Shown one piece after another: positions 52,109-61,104 of a stretch of 64,000 nt of DNA (within the stretch, counting starts at the first letter, position 1; every line of letters begins with the position of its first letter). Position numbers and translations under genes: made by a program. The notes beneath the pieces were generated by a model, which was not told where the DNA came from, made no database searches, and saw nothing but the letters and a program-made list of their open reading frames with translations. The stretch is taken from positions 124,001 through 188,000 of the forward strand of contig NZ_QVQT02000001.1 of the NCBI RefSeq assembly GCF_003428625.2, read 5' to 3'. The DNA is from Paracidobacterium acidisoli (GTDB lineage Bacteria > Acidobacteriota > Terriglobia > Terriglobales > Acidobacteriaceae).

Positions 52109-53368
52109 ATGGATATTCAGCGTCCAGACCTCAAACGAAAGCAACGGAAGAAAGTCCTGCTCATTGGTCTTTCGCTAGTAGTGTTGTTGGCTGCGTCGGT
52201 GTACGGAGTGTCCCGGTTGCGGCCTGCTCTCCCGACCGTCGAGCGAAGCTCTGTCTGGACAGATACGGTGAAGCGTGGCCCGATGGTCCGCCAAGTGCGG
52301 GGCATCGGCACATTAGTACCACGCGAGGACCGGCTTCGGCTGATACCAGCCGAAACGGACGGGACGGTTGTCCGTATCGATATTTTGCCCGGTGCGAAGG
52401 TCGAGCCCGACTCTGTGTTGATGGAATTGACCGACCCGCAGTTGCAGCAGGAGCTTGTTGATGCACAACTGGAGCTGAAGGCGGCTTCCGTTGAGTATCG
52501 CAATCTGCAAGCGAAGCTTCAGAGCGATCTCATGACCGAGCGGTCAGCGCAGGCCACCGTAAATGCGGACAATCAGCAAGCACAGAAACAGGCGCAAACG
52601 GATAAGGCTCTTTACCAGCTAGGAGTCATCAGCGGATTGACGTATGACGCCTCGCAGGGCAAGGCTGATGAATATACAACGCGGACAAGCATCGAAAAAG
52701 AACGTCTGGATGTCAACAAGAACGCCATTGCCACTCAACTTGAAGTGCAACAGACCAAGGTCGAGCAGGCGAAAACGCTGCTGGCTCTGAAACAGAAGCA
52801 GATCGATGCTTTACAGGTGCGCGCCGGGATACACGGTGTCTTGGTAGACCTTCCGCATCAGGTAGGTGAGCATGTGACGCCGGGGACAACGCTCGCTAAG
52901 GTCGTTCAGCCCGATCAACTAAAAGCATCGCTCAAAATTGCTGAGACCCAGGCCCGCGATATTCAAATCGGCCAACCTGCCGAAATCGACACACACAATG
53001 GCCTCATCTCGGGGAACGTTTCACGCATCGACCCTGCCGTCCAAAACGGAACAGTAACCGTGGATGTAGCTCTCACAGGCTCGTTGCCCCAGGGTGCCCG
53101 ACCGGATTTGAGCGTCGATGGGACCATCGACCTGGATCGTTTGCAGAACGCGCTGTATGTGGGCAGGCCAGCCTTCGGAAACGAAGACAGCACAATCAGT
53201 CTCTTCAGGATCGACGGTAAGGGCGACACCGCTACTCGCGTGCCGGTGAAGGTAGGCCGGGCTTCAGTGAACACTATTCAGATCGTGTCCGGCTTGAAGG
53301 AGGGAGATACAGTCATCCTTTCAGATATGTCGCGGTGGGATAAAGCAGATCGGGTACAGCTCCAATAG
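52109..53368 (+). CDS. Membrane fusion protein (HlyD/MacA family)
   Basis: 419 aa. Short cytoplasmic basic start, TM helix 'VLLIGLSLVVLLAASVYGV', lipoyl halves ('IPAETDGTVVRIDILPGAKV' and 'VRAGIHGVLVDLPHQVGEHV') flanking a long coiled coil of about 110 residues, then beta-barrel and membrane-proximal domains. The adaptor between the inner-membrane permeases and the TolC-type channel. Followed closely by the ATPase gene. Confidence 0.92.
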   Translation: MDIQRPDLKRKQRKKVLLIGLSLVVLLAASVYGVSRLRPALPTVERSSVWTDTVKRGPMVRQVRGIGTLVPREDRLRLIPAETDGTVVRIDILPGAKVEPDSVLMELTDPQLQQELVDAQLELKAASVEYRNLQAKLQSDLMTERSAQATVNADNQQAQKQAQTDKALYQLGVISGLTYDASQGKADEYTTRTSIEKERLDVNKNAIATQLEVQQTKVEQAKTLLALKQKQIDALQVRAGIHGVLVDLPHQVGEHVTPGTTLAKVVQPDQLKASLKIAETQARDIQIGQPAEIDTHNGLISGNVSRIDPAVQNGTVTVDVALTGSLPQGARPDLSVDGTIDLDRLQNALYVGRPAFGNEDSTISLFRIDGKGDTATRVPVKVGRASVNTIQIVSGLKEGDTVILSDMSRWDKADRVQLQ

Positions 53369-53379
53369 AGGTGATGCAA

Positions 53380-54105
53380 ATGATGGAAGCGAACGAGCCA
53401 TTGATTCAGATAGACCAACTCACAAAGGTCTTCTACACGGACGAGGTTGAGACGCACGCACTCTCAGGCGTTGCACTCTCTATCAAGCGCGGCGAATACA
53501 TTGCCATGTCCGGCCCGTCAGGTTGTGGGAAGTCTACTCTGCTTTCGATTCTGGGATTGCTGGATACTCCAACCAGCGGACGCTATCAGCTTAATGGACG
53601 AGCTGTAGACAATCTGAGCTTCTCGGAGCGGTCGCGGATACGAAATCAGGAGATTGGCTTCATCTTTCAGAGCTTCAATCTGATTGGGGATCTGACTGTA
53701 GCTGAGAACGTCGAGTTGCCTTTGACATATCGTGCCGGAATGCCCGCAGCCGAACGCAAGCGTCGGGTTCAGGAGTCGTTGGAAAGAGTTGCGATGGCCC
53801 ACCGCATGAAGCACTATCCGTCGCAGCTTTCCGGTGGTCAACAACAGCGTGTAGCTGTGGCGAGGGCACTTGCTGGTTCTCCTTCCATCCTTCTTGCCGA
53901 TGAGCCGACCGGAAACCTTGACTCTAGGAATGGCGAGGCCGTGATGCAGCTCATGGCAGAGCTACATAAGGAAGGAGCAACGATCTGCATGGTGACCCAC
54001 GATCCTCGGTTCGCGGCCCATGCAGACCGTCAAGTACACCTCTTTGACGGACAGGTTGTCTCCGAAGAAGAGCTAAAGCGGAAGCTGACCGAGATTGAGG
54101 CGTAG
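53380..54105 (+). CDS. ABC transporter ATP-binding protein (MacB/LolD type)
   Basis: 241 aa from ATG 53380, 8 bp after AGAGG (in-frame ATG 53374 and GTG 53371 are too close to it). Walker A 'GPSGCGKS', Q-loop 'GFIFQSFNLI', signature 'LSGGQQQRVAVARAL', Walker B 'ILLADEPTGNLD', switch 'VTHDPRF'. This is the only ATPase of the cluster and would energise the orphan permeases encoded divergently. Confidence 0.94.
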   Translation: MMEANEPLIQIDQLTKVFYTDEVETHALSGVALSIKRGEYIAMSGPSGCGKSTLLSILGLLDTPTSGRYQLNGRAVDNLSFSERSRIRNQEIGFIFQSFNLIGDLTVAENVELPLTYRAGMPAAERKRRVQESLERVAMAHRMKHYPSQLSGGQQQRVAVARALAGSPSILLADEPTGNLDSRNGEAVMQLMAELHKEGATICMVTHDPRFAAHADRQVHLFDGQVVSEEELKRKLTEIEA

Positions 54106-54122
54106 GGACGCTTCAATCTCGG
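54089..54122 (+). terminator. Hairpin spanning the ATPase stop codon
   Basis: Fourteen-base arms (54089-54102 and 54109-54122) pair with a single G-U around a 6-nt loop that contains most of the TAG stop. No T tract follows, so it is more likely an attenuator or mRNA-stability element that sets the level of the tolC gene. Confidence 0.5.
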
Positions 54123-54166
54123 TGTGCTTGATACCGACGTGCCTAGACCCTAGCTGGTGAAGATGG

Positions 54167-56047
54167 ATGCTTATGAAGAGACTTTTTACTTCGACTCTCG
54201 TGATTTGTTCAGTGATCGGCTCCTGGCAGCGGACTGTGGCACAGACACCGGCCTTGAACTTGAATCTTCCGAGGTCGAAGAATCCGTTTGGACCTTACAT
54301 CCCGAGTCTCGTTCCCGCAGCGAGTCTCGCAAATTCACCTCGGATCGACCAGCTCATCCGTGATGGGAAGTTGTATCTATCGCTCGATGATGCCATCCGC
54401 CTCGCCCTCGAAAATAATCTCGACATCGCCATCTCTCGCTATAACCTTCCCATCGCTGAAGCCGACATCGAACGGACACGGGCGGGTGGTGCCTTTCGTG
54501 GTGTCAACGCTGGCATCGTTCAGAACACGCCGGGAGGCGGCGTTGGCGGATTGGGGTCTGGCGCTCCTGGCGCTGGCGCAGGAGGAACGACAGGTGGAGC
54601 GGGAGGTGCCGGAAGTGGAGCCTCTGGTATCGTTCAGTCCACATTGGGCGCAGGCACCGCGGTTTCCTCCTACGATCCCACGATCACAGGAACAGCAAGC
54701 ATCGAACATTACACTCAACCGCTATCCAATCTTCAGATATACGGTGTTCCTTCTTTACAGTTGAATACCACTGGCGCGAACCTCACATATAGTCAGGCTT
54801 TCCCAACGGGGACGGCGTTCAGTTTCAACTTTGAGGACACTCGGCAGACTGGCAACAGTATTTACAACTACTTGAATCCAGCGCTCAACGTCTACTACCG
54901 GATCACCTTTCAGCAACAACTCCTGGCGGGGTTCGGCTTAGGGCCGAACCTTCGATATCTGCGGATCGCAAAGAACAATCGCAAGATTTCAGATATCGCC
55001 TTCAAAGACCAGGTGATTGCGACGGTAACGCAGATCGCCAATATGTATTGGGATTTGGCGGACGCTTATCAGGACGTGCAGGTCAAGGAGCGCTCCTTCC
55101 AGTTCGCCAAGGAGACTCTGGACAGGGATCAAAGACAATTGGAACTGCGCGCAATTCCTGCAATGGATGTCACCAAAGCTGGCGCGGAGATGGAGAACAG
55201 GGAGCAAGACCTAACTTCTGCCAAGACAACTTTGGTGCTTCAGGAGTCATTGATAAAGAATGCTTTGACGAAGAACCTTGACGATCTCACACTAGAAGAG
55301 ATTCCCGTCGTGCCAACCGAAAGAATGAATTTAGATACGGACGCGGCGGCAGGTTCGACGCTAGAGAGCCTCACAAACGAGGCTCTGCGTGATCGACCGG
55401 AACTGCAAGAATCAACCATCGACCTAGAGAGCCGAAACATCAGCAGATCTGCGGCGCGCAATGCTTTGCTTCCGACTGTGAGCCTGCAAGGCTACTACGG
55501 AGGCTCCGGCCTTGCCGGAGTTGATAACCCGGCATCCGGCTACGATTCGTCGGTGCCAACTGAGAATTCCGCTGCTATACGCAGAGCCTTCAACAATAGC
55601 TCACCTGATTATCTCGTAGGTCTGTCCGTGCGAATCCCTCTGAGGAATCGCGTCCTGAAATCCGACCAATATCGGTCGGAGCTGGAATATCGCCAGTCGG
55701 AGCTGCTCATTCAGCAGCAAAAGAAACAGATTCGGATCGAAGTCCGCAACGCTCTATATGCCTTGCAACAGAGTCAAGCCCGCGTTGCCTCTGCTCGTAG
55801 GGGATGCGACTTGGCTCAGAAGACCTTCGATATTTCAAAGCAGGAGCAGCAGTTGGGAGCAGGCTCAAACGCCCAGACTCTTCTTGCACAGCGTGATCTC
55901 GCCGTTGCGGAATCATCACTGGCGGAAGCGGAAACGCTCTATGAAAAGAGTCGTATTGAGCTTGAGCGTGCAGTCGGATCGACACTCGAAAACCACGGAA
56001 TTGCAATTGATGATGCAAAACAAGGTGCAGTAGCGAAAACTCGTTGA
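54167..56047 (+). CDS. TolC-family outer-membrane channel protein
   Basis: 626 aa. Signal peptide around 'STLVICSVIGSWQRTVAQ', the N-terminal motif 'LYLSLDDAIRLALENNLDIA', paired OEP repeats and the long helices ending 'EQQLGAGSNAQTLLAQRDLA'. Longer than usual TolC (450-500 aa) because of an inserted Gly/Ala-rich loop of about 45 residues near position 120 and an extracellular-type region near 435-480. Forms the exit duct for the ADOP/MFP system. Confidence 0.9.
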   Translation: MLMKRLFTSTLVICSVIGSWQRTVAQTPALNLNLPRSKNPFGPYIPSLVPAASLANSPRIDQLIRDGKLYLSLDDAIRLALENNLDIAISRYNLPIAEADIERTRAGGAFRGVNAGIVQNTPGGGVGGLGSGAPGAGAGGTTGGAGGAGSGASGIVQSTLGAGTAVSSYDPTITGTASIEHYTQPLSNLQIYGVPSLQLNTTGANLTYSQAFPTGTAFSFNFEDTRQTGNSIYNYLNPALNVYYRITFQQQLLAGFGLGPNLRYLRIAKNNRKISDIAFKDQVIATVTQIANMYWDLADAYQDVQVKERSFQFAKETLDRDQRQLELRAIPAMDVTKAGAEMENREQDLTSAKTTLVLQESLIKNALTKNLDDLTLEEIPVVPTERMNLDTDAAAGSTLESLTNEALRDRPELQESTIDLESRNISRSAARNALLPTVSLQGYYGGSGLAGVDNPASGYDSSVPTENSAAIRRAFNNSSPDYLVGLSVRIPLRNRVLKSDQYRSELEYRQSELLIQQQKKQIRIEVRNALYALQQSQARVASARRGCDLAQKTFDISKQEQQLGAGSNAQTLLAQRDLAVAESSLAEAETLYEKSRIELERAVGSTLENHGIAIDDAKQGAVAKTR

Positions 56048-56235
56048 ACCACGCGAAGCCTCTTGCGAAAGTGAAGTCACTATTTTGATTTCTTCGAGAA
56101 AGGTCTCATGAACTTCCCGCATCGGTTGCGTGGCGAGCAAGACACATATGGGCAAAGACTGTCGCAGGAGAACAGTCGGGCCGACTGAAAGACTACTTTC
56201 CCCAGGTCAACCACTCAAGTCGAGGAGTATCAAGA

Positions 56236-56514
56236 GTGCCTGAATCGATTGACATAACGTTGAAGCGGGTTGCAGTTGTCCTTGCGGACGAGCTGGACTA
56301 CTTACAGGCCGCAGAGAAGCTGAATATTCCAACTGGCGTCTTGAAAGAGAAAATCTCTGCGCTCGAATCGCAGCTTTACTTGCATATCTTCAAGCCTAGA
56401 CAGAACAAAGTCGAGCTGACCGAGGAAGGACGGTTCCTCGTCAGGGTTTTCCGAGAGGCCGTTGCGAAACACGACAAGATCCAGCACGACAATTCGAGAA
56501 GGCCGGACTCATAA
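56236..56514 (+). CDS. Stand-alone LysR-type HTH protein
   Basis: 92 aa. Only the winged-helix half of a LysR regulator ('YLQAAEKLNIPTGVLKEKIS', 'ALESQLYLHIFKP', 'NKVELTEEGRFLVRVFREAV'), with no effector domain. The frame ends normally, so it may be a genuine mini-regulator or a truncated gene. Convergent with the next gene. Confidence 0.65.
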   Translation: MPESIDITLKRVAVVLADELDYLQAAEKLNIPTGVLKEKISALESQLYLHIFKPRQNKVELTEEGRFLVRVFREAVAKHDKIQHDNSRRPDS

Positions 56515-56520
56515 CCCTGC

Positions 56521-56895
56521 CTATCCGGCAGGCTGGAAGCCATGCGCCGCGAGCACGTCTTCCTCGATTTCGGCTGAGTAAAGTGGACAGTAGTCCAAGA
56601 AAACAAACTCTTCCAGCTTTTGCGCATCTTCAGAGTTGAGCAAGCGCAACTCTTGGAGCACGGCAATCATGCTGGTGCGGCACTCGAAATGGCGATGGCG
56701 CATTGTCCCTTTGGACCACTTGCCCCAGACAACCACATCGAGCCCATCTTCGCCGGGGAAGATAACCATCCTCACCTGCATGTAGTACCGGCCTCCCAAG
56801 GTCGATGTGGAGATTGGCTGTGCATCGTCTGATTCGTCCTCAGCCACCCTCCCTCGTACTAGGCCAGCATAGACAATGATTCCAAGGGATGTCAT
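56521..56895 (-). CDS. Hypothetical protein near the right ICE end
   Basis: 124 aa. Contains 'GGRYYMQVRMVIFPGEDGLD' and an acidic C-terminal half. No signal or TM segment. Family not recognised. Last gene of the element. Confidence 0.55.
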   Translation of the reverse strand: MTSLGIIVYAGLVRGRVAEDESDDAQPISTSTLGGRYYMQVRMVIFPGEDGLDVVVWGKWSKGTMRHRHFECRTSMIAVLQELRLLNSEDAQKLEEFVFLDYCPLYSAEIEEDVLAAHGFQPAG

Positions 56896-57014
56896 TCTCT
56901 CTTTGCTATTGGGTCAAATCAGTTCGATGGCACTGCGTTTCGTCAGGGCGACAACTCTCCGACCAATTGGCCTGGTTGGACGAACGATTTTTTCCTCCGG
57001 TTAGAGGGCGATGC

Positions 57015-57061
57015 GGACACCAAAAAACGGATTCATCTGGTAGACTTAATCTTGTAGTTGC
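57015..57061 (+). repeat. Flank repeat, right copy
   Basis: Counterpart of 7862-7909. It starts with GGACACC (reverse complement of the arm decamer's GGTGTCC), so it may itself be an integrase arm site. Confidence 0.6.
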
Positions 57062-57083
57062 CGTTGCGGTTTGGAGTCCTATT

Positions 57084-57104
57084 TGGTGTCCACGTGGTGT
57101 CCAC
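57084..57104 (+). repeat. Putative integrase arm-type sites, right
   Basis: TGGTGTCCAC at 57084-57093 and 57095-57104, matching the pair at 8099-8120. Spacing is 11 bp here and 12 bp at the left. Confidence 0.6.
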
Positions 57105-57219
57105 CGAAGCCTAAAAACCGAGTCCACAGCAGCGATAAGGTAGAAGAGAGCGAAAATAGCGAAATCTGCGAAACGCTTGATTCTATGTGACATATAGCCA
57201 AGTTGTTGAAAAACAATCT

Positions 57220-57296
57220 GGGGACGTAGCTCAGTTGGTCAGAGCGCTGCCCTGTCACGGCAGAGGTCGCGGGTTCGAGCCCCGTCGTCCCCGCCA
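57220..57296 (+). tRNA. tRNA-Asp (anticodon GUC), rebuilt at attR
   Basis: Complete cloverleaf: acceptor GGGGACG/CGTCCCC, D arm GCTC/GAGC, anticodon stem CTGCC/GGCAG with loop CTGTCAC (anticodon GTC at 57254-57256), T arm with GTTCGAG, discriminator G and encoded CCA at 57294-57296. Its 5' half is duplicated at 8029-8060. If crossover occurred there, the first half and its promoter are supplied by the ICE and the second half by the host. Confidence 0.97.
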
Positions 57297-57656
57297 TAAA
57301 ACCTAAGAAAACGAAGGTTTTATGGCAAGTGGCAAAATCAAGAACCTCCTCTGAGGGTGCTGACGAGGGTGCCGTAAGCTTCTTTCTTCCTGTCTCGAAC
57401 ACCATCTCCATCACTCGATTGTTGGCCTCGCGCTTCGTCGCGGAGATCACACTCTCGTCTACCCACGAGCGAGATCAGCCGCGATTCTCTTCATTCCGCC
57501 GAAGCATCGCGAACACTTTCCCAGGCCGCTCCAGCGATGGCCACCGCGCACCGCAAATCCGGCAATGGCTGATCCGGCGTTCTGCTTTTGAAGCCAGCAC
57601 AGATCGAGGGCAGACTGATTCTGCGGCAGACTGATGAAATGAATGCTCGCCCGTGG
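57297..57656. other. Region after tRNA-Asp; possible gene remnant
   Basis: No confident gene. The minus strand from about 57450 reads 'VISATKREANNRVMEMVFET', then 'GRKKLTAPSSAPSEEVLDF', and runs without a stop into the tRNA; it could be the tail of a recombinase or other element gene cut by an earlier insertion. Assignment very uncertain. Confidence 0.3.
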
Positions 57657-58370
57657 TCAGTCTGTAGTCAGTAATTCTTCAAAAAAGCCGCCGATCTGAC
57701 GTTTACGGTCCACGAAGTGAATTTCCAAAATCCAGTGGCGTTTCTGACCCTTCTCATCGGCAGAGCGCATCCGCAAATTGCTACCCGGGTGGACATAAAG
57801 CGTCACTTTGTCGTCTGCAATTCGCTCGTGCGGAAAGTGGCCGATCAGATGTCCGGCGATCGGACCGCCGAACTCCCAGCCATATCTCTCGGCAAGAGAA
57901 ACAGCATAGGCGAAAAGCTGGTTCGCCGTAATATCCTGATTTTCCTTAAAGTGACGCTTCCCTTCAGCGAATGCTTTCGCCACGTCATCGCGCATCTTCA
58001 GTTTTGCCGGATCCGGCCCGATGACGAACGTGCGGCCGAAATCAGCTTCGTAGTCTTCAAATACAGGTCCAAGATCGAGAAACAGAATGTCGTCTTCGCC
58101 AATGATATGATCCGGTGGATTTTCGGCATACGGCAGCAGTGTATTGGCTCCGGCACGGACGATCCGTTTATGCCAGTAGGTAGAAATGCCGAACATCTCC
58201 TTTGCCAGATCGTAGATCTCCTGATTGAGCCGGCTCTCCGTGATGCCGGGACGGATCAATCCGCGAGCTTCGACCTCATGAAAGAGTTGTTCTGCCTTAC
58301 TCTGCGCCTCGCGGAGTTCTGTAACCTTTTTCTCTTCCAGAGCGTCTACCGAAGTGGTCTCATCTGACAT
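57657..58370 (-). CDS. M24-family metallopeptidase (Xaa-Pro peptidase-like)
   Basis: 237 aa. Pita-bread fold with metal ligands in 'ILFLDLGPVFEDYEADFGRT' (two Asp), 'GHLIGHFPHE' (His) and 'WILEIHF' (Glu). The last strand carrying the final Glu is short: the protein ends about 25 residues later, so it is shorter than the canonical 260-aa methionine aminopeptidase core. Probably cytoplasmic; substrate unknown. Confidence 0.85.
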   Translation of the reverse strand: MSDETTSVDALEEKKVTELREAQSKAEQLFHEVEARGLIRPGITESRLNQEIYDLAKEMFGISTYWHKRIVRAGANTLLPYAENPPDHIIGEDDILFLDLGPVFEDYEADFGRTFVIGPDPAKLKMRDDVAKAFAEGKRHFKENQDITANQLFAYAVSLAERYGWEFGGPIAGHLIGHFPHERIADDKVTLYVHPGSNLRMRSADEKGQKRHWILEIHFVDRKRQIGGFFEELLTTD

Positions 58371-58389
58371 GCTGTACCTCGCTAACCTT

Positions 58390-58411
58390 TATAGTGCCCG
58401 TATAGTGCCCG
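58390..58411 (+). repeat. Tandem 11-bp repeat ahead of the thioredoxin-like gene
   Basis: TATAGTGCCCG occurs twice in direct tandem (58390-58400, 58401-58411), 20 bp before the next start. The TATAGT units could double as -10 boxes or a repressor site. Confidence 0.5.
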
Positions 58412-58430
58412 ACAGAAGGGGTTGAATCCG

Positions 58431-59507
58431 ATGTCCGTGGTTTCCTGTTGCCGAAAAGTAAAACTGTCCATCATAGCGGCGATCATCGTCGTATGCTCAT
58501 CTGCCTGTCAGCCCGCAGCCGCGCAGGATCCGCCAAGCATCGTCGGAAGTTCGCCGCTGTATGGACTTTCAGGGGCAACGGGGTGGATCAATTCCAAACC
58601 TTTGACAGCAAAACAGCTCAGGGGGAAGGTTGTTCTCGTCGACTTCTGGACCTATTCCTGTATCAACTGCCTGCGTGCTCTGCCTTATATTCGCGCGTGG
58701 GCGGACAAATATAAAGACAGCGGTCTGGTCGTGATCGGAGTACACACGCCGGAGTTCGACTTTGAGAAACAACTGCCCAATGTACAGAAAGCAGTTCAAA
58801 AGTTCGGCATTACCTATCCGATTGCCCTGGACAGCAATCATGCCATCTGGAATGCCTTCCACAATGAATTCTGGCCGGCCCATTACTTTATCGACGCGAA
58901 TGGCAAGGTACGCTATGAGCACTTCGGTGAAGGAGATTACGACCAGTCCGAACGATGGATACAGGATCTGCTGAAAGAGGCGAATGCAAAACGAATGCCG
59001 CCCAGCATCGTTCATGTGAATGGGCAGGGGGTTCAGGCTGCCGCCGACATGGGCCAGATTCTCTCCCCTGAAACCTATATCGGTTATGCGCGCGCTGATC
59101 ACTTTGGGTCGCCGGGTGGGATCAGACAGGGTCAGGAGCAGCTTTACGCAGCTCCGGAAAACCTGAGGCTGAATGAATGGGGGCTTGCCGGCAAATGGGT
59201 TGACTACGCGCAGGTCGCCGTTCTGAGGTCGGCCGGCGGGAAGATTATCTTCCGTTTTCACGCCCGCGATCTGCATCTCGTACTTGGTTCATCCGCCGAT
59301 GGCACACCGATTCGCTTTCGGGTGACGATTGACGGGCAGGCTCCCGGAGAGAATCATGGAGTGGACACGGACGCACAGGGCAACGGAGTCGTAACAGATC
59401 ACCGCCTCTATCAGCTGGTGAGACAAAAAGACGCCATCAGAGACCATGTCTTCACCATTGAATTTCAGGACCCGGGCGTGCAGGCGTTTTCTTTCACCTT
59501 TGGATGA
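58431..59507 (+). CDS. Exported thioredoxin-like protein (DipZ C-terminal type)
   Basis: 358 aa from ATG 58431 (GAAGGGG upstream; TTG 58422 also in frame). Signal peptide with possible lipobox '[13 protein letters not shown]', thioredoxin/TlpA domain at about 45-180 with redox motif '[12 protein letters not shown]' (CINC), and a C-terminal beta domain (about 200-358) as in DipZ-like proteins. Faces the periplasm. The msrB gene starts about 20 bp later, so it is a likely electron donor for methionine sulfoxide repair. Confidence 0.88.
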   Translation: MSVVSCCRKVKLSIIAAIIVVCSSACQPAAAQDPPSIVGSSPLYGLSGATGWINSKPLTAKQLRGKVVLVDFWTYSCINCLRALPYIRAWADKYKDSGLVVIGVHTPEFDFEKQLPNVQKAVQKFGITYPIALDSNHAIWNAFHNEFWPAHYFIDANGKVRYEHFGEGDYDQSERWIQDLLKEANAKRMPPSIVHVNGQGVQAAADMGQILSPETYIGYARADHFGSPGGIRQGQEQLYAAPENLRLNEWGLAGKWVDYAQVAVLRSAGGKIIFRFHARDLHLVLGSSADGTPIRFRVTIDGQAPGENHGVDTDAQGNGVVTDHRLYQLVRQKDAIRDHVFTIEFQDPGVQAFSFTFG

Positions 59508-59526
59508 CAAACCTGTGGAGGTGCTC

Positions 59527-60117
59527 ATGAAACAGAAAGCAAATAATGCTGCGAAGCAAATGACTCGTCGGTTCTTTGTGATCGCCGGAAGCTCTGCCGT
59601 GACCGCGATGTTCCTCAATCTTCGATATGGGACTGAGCGCGTCGAAGCGAAGACAGGTGCGCTGAAAGAGGTCAGGATCGTTGAATTTTCCGCCGCCGGA
59701 CAACGGGGAGATACCGTATCTTTACCGGTCATCACCAGGACCGATGCGGAGTGGAAGCAACAGCTGTCATCCGCTGCGTTTTACATAACACGGCAGGACG
59801 GCACGGAAAGACCTTACTCCGGAGAGTACTGGGATCTGCATGACAAGGGTCTTTATCACTGCATCTGCTGCGATACCACGCTCTTCAGCTCCGATACAAA
59901 GTTTGAGTCAGGTACAGGATGGCCAAGCTTCTGGCAGCCGATCGCCAAAGAAAATATTCGTGAAATCCTCGATCTGTCTCTGGGGATAGAGCGTACGGCA
60001 GTGTCGTGCCGGCGGTGCGACGCCCATCTTGGGCATGTCTTCAATGATGGACCAAGGCCGACCGGCCTTCGCTACTGCATGAACTCGGTGGCACTTAAAT
60101 TCGTGAAGTTTGCCTGA
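59527..60117 (+). CDS. msrB: Peptide-methionine (R)-S-oxide reductase MsrB, Tat-type signal
   Basis: 196 aa from ATG 59527 (GTGGAGGTGCTC upstream). Twin-arginine type leader '[18 protein letters not shown]', then the MsrB domain: zinc cysteines in 'HCICC' and '[12 protein letters not shown]', substrate loop '[10 protein letters not shown]' and catalytic Cys in 'RYCMNS'. Exported in folded form, it would repair oxidised methionine in envelope proteins. Overlaps the next gene by one base (TGATG). Confidence 0.93.
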   Translation: MKQKANNAAKQMTRRFFVIAGSSAVTAMFLNLRYGTERVEAKTGALKEVRIVEFSAAGQRGDTVSLPVITRTDAEWKQQLSSAAFYITRQDGTERPYSGEYWDLHDKGLYHCICCDTTLFSSDTKFESGTGWPSFWQPIAKENIREILDLSLGIERTAVSCRRCDAHLGHVFNDGPRPTGLRYCMNSVALKFVKFA

Positions 60118-60641
60118 TGCTTTATGGGGTGCAAAACAGAAGCGTGCCCGGGAATGCCTATACGCAGATCCTTGCCGAAGTGAGTGCGTTTGCAGAATCC
60201 GCATCCGATCTCGCGGCGCTGCAGAACTTCATCGTCAGGATCATTTCACAGCGCCTTTCCTGGTATCACTGGACAGGCTTTTACATGCTCGATCCCGAGA
60301 ATCCGGAGATGCTGATCCTCGGACCATTTCACGGCGCGCCGACCGAGCACGTACGCATTCCCGTAAGCCAGGGAATCTGCGGAGCCGCTGTCGCGCAGAA
60401 TGACACCGTGATCGTGGACGACGTCAATTCCGATCCGCGTTATCTCGCCTGCTCTCTGGAAACGAAGTCTGAGATTGTCGTGCCCATTCGAGCCGGTGGT
60501 GCGGTAGTGGGTGAAATCGACATCGACAGCCATAACCCTGCGGCCTTCACGCCGCAGGATAAAGAGTTCCTCGAACTATGCGCCGTGATTGTGGGCGGCT
60601 TTATAGAACGGACTCAGACCGTCTCGTCAGATTCAAAATAA
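60117..60641 (+). CDS. GAF-domain free methionine-(R)-sulfoxide reductase-like
   Basis: 174 aa, single GAF domain. 'WYHWTGFYMLDPE', 'LILGPFHG', 'RIPVSQGICGAAVAQ' and 'ACSLETKSEIVVPIRAGGAV' match fRMsr (MsrC/YebR). C88 and C112 correspond to two of the three conserved cysteines; the first is His78 here. Translationally coupled to msrB, giving a methionine-sulfoxide repair set. No signal peptide, so cytoplasmic. Confidence 0.85.
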   Translation: MLYGVQNRSVPGNAYTQILAEVSAFAESASDLAALQNFIVRIISQRLSWYHWTGFYMLDPENPEMLILGPFHGAPTEHVRIPVSQGICGAAVAQNDTVIVDDVNSDPRYLACSLETKSEIVVPIRAGGAVVGEIDIDSHNPAAFTPQDKEFLELCAVIVGGFIERTQTVSSDSK

Positions 60642-60955
60642 AAGCGGTAATGATTTCTGCAGCCTGGGTTGAAGCCGGCTCCGCAGTGCGGGCACAGGTG
60701 GCTGCTGTTCATGTATTCGCGAATCGTCAGTTCATTCCCGCAGGCTCCGCAAAGAATTGCCAGAGCATCCCATTCTGCACGCGGCCAGACTTTGATGTCA
60801 TGACCAGCGAGCAATTCATGACATTCTTTGCAGGCATAGTAAACGCCGCAGCAGGCCATCCTGATTGCGATGATGTCCAGCGGTGAGTGGTAGTGGACAC
60901 ACCTCGTCTCCGCATCCACAGCAACTCCCCGGACCTCCGGCCTCCTCAGCGTCAC
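60614..60955 (-). CDS. CHY zinc-finger protein
   Basis: 113 aa. CHY motif 'TRCVHYHSPLDIIAIRMACC', 'YYACKECHELLAGHD', then 'CGACGNELTIREYMNSSHLC', 'PHCGAGFNPGCRNH' with eight or more Cys/His zinc ligands. Convergent with the GAF gene, overlapping by 28 bp at the 3' ends. Bacterial function unknown. Confidence 0.88.
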   Translation of the reverse strand: MTLRRPEVRGVAVDAETRCVHYHSPLDIIAIRMACCGVYYACKECHELLAGHDIKVWPRAEWDALAILCGACGNELTIREYMNSSHLCPHCGAGFNPGCRNHYRFYFESDETV

Positions 60956-61104
60956 ACGCCTATCAGAACACAGTACGAGAAGACCAGTTTTAAAGAAATT
61001 GCTGATTCCTTATGTTGCGTATGGTGCATTACACCTTGCATCATGTATGCTTCGCTCGCGGGCCTTTCCACCTATCCCAAAGCAGCGACACGAGGCAGCC
61101 CTGG

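Noticed and set aside
57079-57450. Minus-strand open frame through tRNA-Asp encoding 'GTTGLEPATSAVTGQRS'-like peptide
   Set aside because: This peptide is the well-known antisense translation of tRNA genes; the portion over the tRNA is not a real protein.
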